Shown piece after piece: positions 1 through 10,800 of a stretch of 64,000 nucleotides of DNA. Numbering within the stretch: position 1 is the first letter of the stretch; every line of letters begins with the position of its first letter. The translations under genes were made by a program, and so were the position numbers. Under the pieces are notes generated by a model. It worked only from the letters and a program-made list of their open reading frames with translations. It made no database searches and was not told the origin of the DNA. Source of the DNA: Diorhabda sublineata (taxonomy: Eukaryota > Arthropoda > Insecta > Coleoptera > Chrysomelidae); the NCBI RefSeq assembly GCF_026230105.1, contig NC_079475.1, forward strand, positions 15,826,125 to 15,890,124. Direction: 5' to 3'.

Positions 1-1285
1 ATACTATATAACGAAATGAAATGATTTCCGCACTAAGTAACAAGTTTTATGTTGAGTGAAAAATTCGTATTGGGCACAGATTGTAAAGTAATGAACAATT
101 CTTTATATTTCCGACTTATTATCTGAATTATCTTCTCAACTTTTCCAAATAAAGTACATGTGGACACAATCTGAGTTTTCCGGTCATAAGTAATCACCTA
201 ATGAACACAAATGACGGAAACCGTTCAAACAAAACTAAATCAGCCTAGCTTGAAAATTAAAAAGATTTTCGACTTACATAAAATTTTTCCTGAGCTCTAG
301 GCACTATATGTTCGTGCTTCGTCCGAAAAAAAACTTTCACTGCTGTCGAGGCCTTCGCTTACCTCGCTGCAAAATCCAGCAAACATTCACGTAAAGCAAC
401 TTCGCTCTAGTCTTCGAAGCGCCTCTATTTCAGATTGCCAAAGAACTCCCACCAGCTATGGAGCGACTTTATTTGAGGACGCGGAGCCGACTCCTGAGCC
501 GTTCAAAAATTTTCCTTACTATTGAACCATTTTGCTGTGTCACCTAAGTCTAGTGACGTGAAAATAGGTCGTTTTGGCAATAACCATAGCATCGCTTGTG
601 TTGTTAATCGACAGGTGGACCAAGTATTCACCTGTCTTGGATATGAAAATAGCAAACTCTGCACAAGCAAATTCTATGGTAACAATTATTGAATTATATT
701 ATTGTGACTTCTCTTTTTTTCAAATTAATCTCGTATAGGTCCTTATTCATTATACTTGTATGTATCTGCATTGATGAATGGCGTTAGCCTAGAGAATTCG
801 ATTTTGTCCGAAAATATCCATTTAATGATGTTACCATAAACGATAAGTATACGCACTTACAATATTCGAGTCAACCCACAGGAGGCACCCCCGACGCGAT
901 AAATCCGCATCTCATAAGCAAATGCCGATTTTTACATCGTGGACAGCTGTAAAGAAGACGAAGGACCACTCGGATTGATTATTTTTTTGACGTTGAAGAT
1001 GGAAAGGAATTACCAGAGGCAGCAAAAAGACACACACATGAACACACATCACCACGACCAGGCAACACAAGGGTGTATAGCCTAACAGGCTTAACAAAAA
1101 GAAAATACCTTCCAAAAAAAGTGTGTGATGTGTGAAAACCTGTCGCTGATTGGTAATGGTAGTAACAAAAAACAAATCCATTCACAGAAATTTGGAAAGA
1201 TAAGTTCGGAAGATACAAAATGCGGTAATCTATCCATTGAGTTAGTCAACTCTTCTTCTTATTTAATTTTAAGATCTCATGATCT
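1..1285. other. No gene recognised at left edge
   Basis: AT-rich sequence. The longest open frames here overlap one another on opposite strands and have biased, low-complexity translations. It is presumably intron of the esterase-fold gene, which must continue to the left. Confidence 0.5.
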
Positions 1286-1289
1286 GTTA

Positions 1290-1475
1290 GTTTTGAAAGT
1301 TCCTCTGTATCTGTTCCTGGGAGGTGGACTGTCAGCTGTCCATCCATCTTTTAGGTGGTCGTCCGGGTTCTCTTTTCCCTTCAAGTACAATACGTGGCAG
1401 TCTACTCTCTTCTTCTTCAATGTCTTGAACCCTACATTGTTCCCTGATGTCAGTGTTCCTGATTCGATCTACTCT
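1290..1475 (-). mobile_element. LINE 3'-end remnant (RTE-like)
   Basis: The minus-strand translation contains VDRIRNTDIREQCRVQDIEE, then GKREPGRPPKRWMD, the C-terminal tail typical of RTE-type reverse-transcriptase polyproteins. The same tail type recurs at 61.1-61.5 kb. A stop follows directly. No 5' portion is visible. Confidence 0.65.
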
Positions 1476-1671
1476 TGTTTTCTTATACAAGTCTTATAGA
1501 TCCTAACCTTGCTATAGTTTCGCTCTTAATTTATCGTTATTATTACTGTAAGAATGCTAATAATTTTTGCGTTTATGCAGTTAATTCAAACCATAATAAA
1601 GGAAAAAAGGAAGGAGAGAAGTTTTTCCATGTATTTTTGTCTAGTGTTGGAAATCGATATAAAGTTGTTAC

Positions 1672-1833
1672 CTTCAAAATGAGTAATATTTCCTATTAAA
1701 GGTGATCCTTTCAGGAAAACGTTTCCTTTTCTATTTTTTCCTACATGTTCAAAACTATATAAGTAAGTTGGTGCACCGCTAGTGGACCATTTATCAACTG
1801 TCAAAAAAGCCGGTGCGTGAAACAAGGCATCAT
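1672..1833 (-). CDS. Esterase-fold gene, coding exon 8 (last in window)
   Basis: Residues 461-514. TTTCAG acceptor; GTAACA donor in phase 1. The stretch APTYLYSFEHVGK is the conserved strand that precedes the triad histidine region in esterases. The histidine itself should lie on an exon left of this window; I found no further exon between 1 and 1671. Confidence 0.83.
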
Positions 1834-4800
1834 CTGAAAAATAAAAATGTTTATTCAATTATACATCTCATAATATTAGATAATTAGATTCTTACTTGCT
1901 GCTTGTGCTACTTTTTCAATAGCCTCAAAAATATTTCCGGTTTTTAATTTCATGTAATTAGTGAAATTCGGCGGTATTAATTTTCCTACTAAGCTTTCCA
2001 AGTTCTCAAGACCCTTTTTGAAATCCTGTTCCAGCTTCTTTTTAGCTGCTTTTATTTCGAGTTGCCAGCTTTGAGGAATCGTCTCCCTCAAACTTTGTAC
2101 AAAATTAGTTTCCAAGAAATTGGGTATTGTCTGTATTTTCTTCTCGACATCCTTTCTTAAAGGACCTGTAATTTAATTATAGTATACAATATATTCAGAG
2201 AGAGAACACTAAATATTGAAAGGTTAATTTCAAATAAATTATTATTTGGAAGAATTTAAGCTAATAGTTGCTTTACTGTTAATTTTAACACTTATTCATT
2301 GTGTAAAATTCCTTTTTCGTTTGATATAATTTTTCTTTAACAAAAAAATAACTCAATAACAACATAGAACACTTATTATGAAGGTAAAACTAATATCTTT
2401 GAGATACTAAAATAAGAAAAAAATGGAAACTACAGATTTTTTGTTAGAGACTTCTGAGCGCGAGCGTGCAACTTGAGTCGAATTTTTTGCTAACGTGTAT
2501 ATTTTCCAAACTTTCAAATAACTGTCTATTCATATAAATCTAACTTCAAAACATCTGTTTTTAGAAGCAAAATATATTGCTCGAGTGTTTTGATAGAAAA
2601 CTGATTTAAATAACCTTAGTATAATCTATGCATATTTTGAAAAAACGAATTCTATGAAAAATTGATCATCACCTACTCTATAAAAATCCAGCTTCATTGG
2701 TTACAACCTGAACTAACATAACTTTCGATTGGAGAAGTTTCAATTTCAGAAATAAAAAAACAATTGAATAGTAGCTAGAATCAACACACTCAATATTCAT
2801 GTAAAGTATCATTTTAAATGTATTTTGAGTCACATGTATTCAGTGATTTATACAAAATTTCACAATTTTCGACTGAATAGTGTAAATCATTTTCAATATT
2901 GTTATTTATACATAATATTACATTATACTTTGATTATTTATTCAATCATCGATGACGAATATATATTGAAAAGAGTACACTTTGGTGTTAAATCACCCCA
3001 ATTCCAGAAAAAATATTATACAGAGTGTCCCAAAGTACGACTGCCAACGCTCTAGTAGAAATTCGTTGTGCCAAATTATGTCTATCGAAATAGGGAGCTT
3101 TTGATCGCAAACGCATCCTTTCCAAGATATAGGGTGTTAAAGTTTTAAAAATAATACGATTTTTTGTCTAAAAATTTCAAATAGTGTGATCGGTTGTTAT
3201 TGAAATTTCTTAACTATTATCAGGTTAATAAACTACTTAATCTGACATGAATAGATTATTTCTAGCTTTTTCCAGAGGCGTGCAGCTGGGGTCAAGGACT
3301 CTTCTTCCATCCCTAAATCGTCTGCCACTGGATAAAATGTTATGTTTTTTCAATTTTTAAATTCTATCATCATTCATTATTAAAAAAGTAATAACATTTG
3401 ACTACGCTGAACACAACCGTTTTCGAGAAAAACATCATTTTGTGACCGCTCTCATGTTTATTTAGAAATATACAAAACAGTTTCTTTCTAATCAACTTCG
3501 ATAGGTTAATAGTTACAAAATGATATTTGTTTGTTAAACTACACGTTTTCTTCGAAAAAAAAATGTTTCCTCAAAAATTAAACGGAGAAATTTATTTGAC
3601 ATTCTTAAGGGACATATTACCAGACCTTCTGGAAGCAGTTCCTTTTTAAATCCGACAAAATATTTCAGTATGATGAAGCTCCTGTACATTTTTCAGCAAA
3701 TACGACTCCATTTAAATGCCAGTTATGGACAGAACTGGATAGATCGAGGTGGGCCAATTGTTTGGCCAGCTAGATCTCCGGCTCTTACTCCCCTTGATTT
3801 TTTCTGAAGTCTCTCGTCCGGTAGAAAATAAGGAAGATCTTGTTGGTCATATACAAGGAGCAATAGAAGAAATTTCCAATACGCTTAATGTTTTCCGCAA
3901 CGTGCGCTTATCAATGCATTTAAATGACATTAGTGATAATTAAGAGTTTCTTAAAAACTTCATTAACTTTTCGATTTAAGTTGATTTGGAAGAAACTGTT
4001 TTGTATTTTTCTAAATAATCATAAGAGTGGTTACAAAATTTTTATCGAAAACGGTTGATTTTAGCGTAGTCAAATAATATTACTCTTTTATTAATGAAGG
4101 ATAGTTGAATTTAGGGATGGAAAAATGGTCCTACACCCCTGGAAAAAACTAGAATTCATCTATTCATGTTAGAACACGTAGTTTAACAAAAAGATAATTC
4201 GTCAAAAAGTTTCAATAGCAATCGATTACACCATTTGAAATTAATCGACAAAAAATCGTTTTATTTTTAAAACACCCTGTATCTTGGAAAAATGCGTTTG
4301 CGGATAAAAGCTCCTATCCGGATAGGTATAATTTAACCCAAGAAATTTCCCCTAGGGCGTGGCAGTCGAATTTGTTTTTTGCTTCATTTGTCAGTTCCTC
4401 ACTCCACTGATCTCAAATTTCTAACCTCGTCCAACAATTTTTTCTTCCTCTTCTTTTTCCCCTCCTTATTCACCATGTTATGCTCGTTTTACCCATTTAT
4501 CTTCTGTCATTCTACTTATATGTCCTAACCATCTCCCTGTCTGTACATTAATTATACTTGGATGCATATACAACTTTCTGTTTATTATGCTCCTGTACAC
4601 TTCATCTTCTTCAATTCCATCAGTTATTCTCAGGTTTTTAAGCTCTTATATTTCTAATTTATTTTGCTTTGTTGTTCATTATCCTGGTTCTGGTATCTGA
4701 CGATCTTATTATTGCTCGGTACATCATTATTTCATCGTGATATATCTTTCAAATTGCACATTTTTGATACCACTCTTTTTGACTTATTGTCTTTTACTAT

Positions 4801-7800
4801 TATTGTTTCTGTCCCCACATTTGTAACAGTGTCTCCCCAATATTCAATTTGTTCTACTCTTTTTATTCTACATATTAAAAAAAAAGATAGAGAAAAAGAA
4901 ATACCTTTAACAGCTCTTTTAGTTTCGTCCCTGCACATTCCGGTCAATAAGGGTATTTTTGACTGTTTGCCTTCATCCATTTCGTATAATGCATCTTTTT
5001 GAACTAATCCTGGCAACGACCTACCATCGTTAACACCTTCCGTCACAGGAGCACTATTCAACCCTCCCGATAATCCACCCATGAATCCTTTATTTTGTAG
5101 TTTCGTAAATTCCACAGTAGAATCTCCCTGGAAATGAATATTCAAAAGGATTATTCTTCACACATCGTTTTTTTAAATTTACCCTAATTATATGTTCTGC
5201 AGGTAGCGACTGCAAACATTTCACCATTGTTAGTGGATCCATTATAGGACAGCCATTTTGTTCAGCAATATCCAGCGCAGTATGTTCAGGAGTTTCATCT
5301 TTAGCCCAATGAGATACTGCTGTTCCAGACATAGCAATAACTCCAGCAGTTATACCTACAAATATGAAGTAAATTCACATATTTATACATTAATAATGAT
5401 GCATACACAAATGAAAACCTCATAGAATTACTCCCTTATCTGTTCATAATAACAAAACACGCTATTTGGCGTTTACGAGGTAATAGAATCCATTTATCGA
5501 AGTTCCTTGATTCGATTCGGCTTTTTGATATGAATTATACGGATTAGCAGTTCGTCTTGATTGTAGAAATGTATCGAATTTCATAGAAAAAGACTTTTTC
5601 TAGAGCTACCTAACCTAAAATAAAGTAAACCTTACCTCACCTAACCAGAAAATAAATTCGTTCCTCTATCCACTTATAACATCAAAGAAAGTTGCCAATT
5701 TGAACGTAAATAAAAGTTTAATAAATAAAAACGTGAACAACAATTATTTTCGAATTTTTTCTTTTTGTATGCTTTTGATCTCTCCACTAAGCACCTATGC
5801 CTAAAAACAGAAACCCCCAAGACCACCAATCCAATTGTTGGTCAAAGCGGAAATACCAATTTCCGAAATCTGGGTCATGAATGGATTTTACTACCTCGAA
5901 ATAATAAATTATTATTTTTATCCTAACCTGGGCATATATGGCGTGTATAGTCACGTTCCCAAGGTATTTAGAGGATATTATCAGTATCAGGGCTTTCGTA
6001 AACATACACAGCGCGGCAAAATTATTGACAATCAATATTATGTGCAGCATGATTAGAGAAGATCAGCATTTGACTTACAGACAAATAGAGGCGTCTCTTA
6101 GGATATTGCAGATTTAGCTTGAACTTGAAAAAAAAAACGTCGCATCATATCGAGCTCCAATAAAGCATGTATTCACCGGATTTATCGCTTAATGACTTTT
6201 TTACTTCCCCATTATCAATCAAAAGATGCGTGGGCAGCGATTTTCACCATCTCAAGAAGTTGTTGAAGATTTTCAAAACTATGTTTCTACGATATTAGCT
6301 TGAGAGTGGAGAAAATTTTTCCCGAATAGGTTTGAACGCGTAATAAAGCACTTTTAAGCACTTTAAACACTTTAGAAGCAACCCTTATATTACTTCATAA
6401 GACATCACTTAAAAAGTCGTGTGACTAACTAAGAAAAACACATTTTATGTTGCCAAAAAATCGATTTTACTCATCAATCTCTTCCAAAACCAATACAATC
6501 ATTCCAACGCTTTTCTATCTTCTCGATGCCTTGCTTGTAGAAGGATTTATCTTTTGCCTCAAATAGGATTCAGTTTTATTTGAGCTGAATTTCTTACCGG
6601 CATGCTCAGCGAATAACCAGGAGACCGGAGACTGGAGACCAGATCTGTATTATATGGTGGATTTGGAAGCAATTCGAAGTGTACTTCGTTCAATTTAACC
6701 ATCGTTGCCATCGACATGTGAATCGGTGCATTGTCTTGGTGGGCTTTTCGTCAATATATGAGGCTGTATTTACATGATTTCTGCGTTCAAACGATCCAAC
6801 TTTATGTAGTATTCGCCATTGATTGTCTCTCCCTTTTGGAGATAATCGATGAACAATATTCTATACGCATCCCAAAATATTGAAGCCATAACCTTCCCAG
6901 CTGACTGTTGTGGCTATGGACGCTTCGGACGTAGTTAAACAGCAGCAGTTTATTCAGATGATGATCGTTTTGATTCTTGAGTAAAGTGATGGGTTCATCT
7001 TTTATCCCATTGTCACGTATCGACGCAACAAATCTGATGTATTACGTGCTTTGAATCATCAACACGTTGTTGTTTATGATCGACAGTGAGTAAACGCGAA
7101 ACTCACGTTGAAAAAAGCTTCTCATGGTCAAATGTTTAAGCAAGGAAAATGGAGTTTTATTGCATTCTTCGAATGGAGGTCAATAACAAATTAATTTCTT
7201 CAGAAACTCGATTGTTATAATAAATAAATCAGAAGTGATCACAGCAACAATACGCAAACAAAAGAATATTCAAAATATTTGTAAGAAAACATAACAAACC
7301 GTATGGAAAATTAGATTTCATATTCATCACACTCCAAACTATTTATTGTGAAAACGTACTGCGTCGTAAATAAACAAAGAGAGAATAATTAAAAAAATTG
7401 AAGCAATTGTAGTCTTCATAAAATCTGAGACTAGTTTTAAAAAATTACGACATGTTTAAATTGAGGCATTGCTCTATTCCTTGCATAATTTTTTATCAAT
7501 GTTACACACTGAAATTTTAAGGTTAGGTCACTCCTGGGGATAGTTTAATTGCCTTCTACTTACCATTACTTAATGTCCTTTGGACACACAGAGAGAAATG
7601 CTTTGTTGTCAAAAAATTGTTACAATTTGTAAACAAAAGCTTGTAGAAACTAAAAAACACACGACTAAATGAAGATACAAATAAAATTATAAGCATTTTT
7701 ATATTTTAATTCAAATTTCACGCTCTAGGAAGGGAATTTTGAGAGGTTAGGCTGGTAACACTGATCGAGACTTGGTTCAGACACATGTAAACACGATAAA

Positions 7801-10800
7801 AAAGATCATTTTTAAAAAGTTTTGGTAATTATACACTTTCACGGTCACTTGGTTTTTTGGCTCTAGAAAATCGAAAAATGGATGGATTTTAATGATCTTG
7901 GTCTCAAAATGTTCCATTTTACGGCGGATTTATAAAAAAACTAGTAGAAATAGCTGGAATGAAAATTTCTCATAGTTATACTGTTTTAAATCGTAAAAAA
8001 AACGGTTTTGCAAAATAATCCTTTACAATAGAATTATCTCGTTATCAGATAAAGTTCTTATATTTTTTTTGTATTCTGCATAAATTAATAAACAATTTAA
8101 AAAAAATTCAAAAAGAATGATTTTTTCAGTTTTTATAGCTTAAAATGAAATCGATGAAAAACAAACAATTTTCGTGAATAGTTTCGTACTATATTCTATA
8201 TTCTATATAATCCGCCGTAAAATGGAACATTTTGAGACCAAGATCATTAAAATCCATCCATTTTTCGATTTTCTAGAGCCAACCTAACCTAACCTAACCA
8301 AAAAACCAGGTGACCGCGACCTGGTTTTTTGGTTAGGTTAGGTTGGCTCTAGAAAATCGAAAAATGTGTATAATTACCATAATTTTTTGTAAAGGATTAT
8401 TTTGCAAAACCGTTTTTTTACGATTTAAAACAGTAAAACTATGAGAAATTTTTATTCCAGTTATTTCTACTAATTTTTTTTATAAATCCGCCGTAAAATG
8501 GAACATTTTGAGACCAAGATCATTAAAATCCATCCATTTTTCGATTTTCTAGAGCCAAAAAACCAGGTGATCGTGAAAGTGTATAATTACTAAAGTTTTT
8601 TTTGAATTTATTCTGGCCATCCAAGAAAGAAGTTTACAAAATAAAATTTCAATATACAGAAGAAAACCACAATGAGTAACAACATTATAGGTAATAGTAA
8701 TAGGTAATAATTAGTAAGTCGTGCATAGCGAAAATTAATAAAATATTAAGCTCTAAACGTGGAGTAGGTAGATAAATATCGTGCTCTGTTGGTAAGGTAT
8801 GACTTAAATCATGCGAGAGGTATTCCCCTGAAATAGTAGTACTGCAATTTGTTAATTAAAATATTATGATTAACACAATCGAAAGCCTTAGAAAAATCAC
8901 AAAAAGTTGTTACAGTGGAGTGATGGCTGTTTAGGCTAAAGTAGACATTATTTGTGAGGGACAATATAGCAGCTTATTTTATACAAAGAGTTTTATCTTA
9001 TATTAATTTAGGTACGACGCCTCTGATATAGAGTAACCATCTCGGTTAATTGTTCTTGACGTAAGAATCCTCCATTACTACTTTATGTTCCAAGGACTAT
9101 CTCATACAGTGTACCGAAATTGGTATTTTTATATTGAAGGATTCCAAAAAAATTAATTTTTCGCGAAATTTTGGACTTAGAGGTAAATAGCTCACAATCG
9201 TCATATTTTGGGCGTGTTGGTTCTTACGTGGGACAACCTTTATATTATATCCCATAGTCAGAAGCCGGCTTATGAAAGTGCGGACAATGCCATCCTCTTG
9301 CATTATCGCAATTTTCTCAATCTTTTATGTAATTAAAATTATTATTAGAATTTTACCTTTGGCAACATTCGATAAAGCAAACATTAATGCGCTACTAGCA
9401 CCAGTACCATGTCCCATTACGTTTATCTTATATGGATTTCCACCAAAAAATCCTATATAATTTCTGACCCATTGTACAGCTAACACCATATCCCACAGTG
9501 CTACATTTCCAGGAAGATGTTTCGTACCGGAACTCAGGAAACCCAAAGAACCCAAGCGATATTGAATAGTAACAACCACTAATCGTTTTCCTACCAAATG
9601 TTGCACCTATAATTGAATTAAAGGTAGGTGAAAGTTGATCTATTAAGTTAATGTAAATAACTCACCCCATACTGTGAAGCTGAACCGTATCTAAAACCTC
9701 CTCCATGAATCCAAACAATAACAGGAAGACCTAAAATTTAAAATAATTGCAATTTTACTTGTAATGGTGCAGTAATCTGTATAAACGTCACATTCACAAA
9801 TCCTGCAACAGGACAATTTTTATAAACTACAAACTACACTAGTCCTAGGATAATAACTTGGATGCTAAAAATTGGAAGTTGATTGCTTGCAAATACAAAG
9901 TTAATCCTCAAAGTGTCCTCCGTACGACATACCTATAAAAAGATCACCCCCTATTTTTGGGTTTGAACTTGATAAACATACTCTTCACCTAAAAATTTTT
10001 TTTGCTAAAAAACTAAAAGAATATATAGAAATATATAAATGCCTCACATTAAACTGTGTTTTGAGCCTCACTGTAAATTAGATACCAATCATCGACTATC
10101 AGTATCATGAGATTTGTATATTAGAACTGAATTTAAGATTACTTACCTTCAGTTCCTGTTGGAAGTTCTGGAGTAAATACGTTCAAAGCTAGACAGTCCT
10201 CACTACCAATAATTTGATTTGTACCAGGAAGAGGCTGGATACAAGGCGGCGCGAATGCCGTAGCATTTACTAATCCATCCAATAATTTTTCACGTGGTCT
10301 CTAAACGGAAATGAAAAAAGGTATCATATACCATACAAAATAATAAGTAATCGATGAATAGCTTCGATGAATTAGTCCAATCATTGTTCTTATTGCGAAG
10401 GTATATCATAGACAGCAATAATATGTGTCCGTTAAAAGGGAGCAAATTAAGGTGGTGCTGTAGTAGTAAATGGAAAGATATTAAAAACAGCACCAGAAAT
10501 TATTATGGTAGTGAGGTAAATTCTTCTTTGAAGGTCATAACTATTTTAACAAAATTTAACAAATCCAATCATATACAAATCCATTAGAAAATTGTACATA
10601 AAATATATAATTAGTAGAAATAAGATGGAGAGATTCCTTTTATTTATCCAGTCAATATCCTATATATTACCATATTGGTTTAGTTGGTAGAAAGAATCAT
10701 GTAATTAGTTCCCAGTTTAGATTCCCTGTGATAATTTCATAATAAAATCTTATTTTTAGGTATTAAATCGATTCATTCAGAGATAATACAGACTAAAAAC

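Noticed and set aside
912..1218. Two overlapping minus-strand frames near the left edge
   Set aside because: They overlap each other and a plus-strand frame, have hydrophobic low-information translations, no splice logic and no family match.
4732..4904. Open frame running past esterase exon 6
   Set aside because: A good GTATTT donor at 4904 and loss of esterase similarity show that this is intron. The frame simply runs on into the LINE remnant.
8281..8300. CCTAA repeats as a telomere or internal telomeric array
   Set aside because: Only three to four units per arm inside a palindrome. Similar short runs occur at 5.6 and 21.3 kb, so this is not a telomere.
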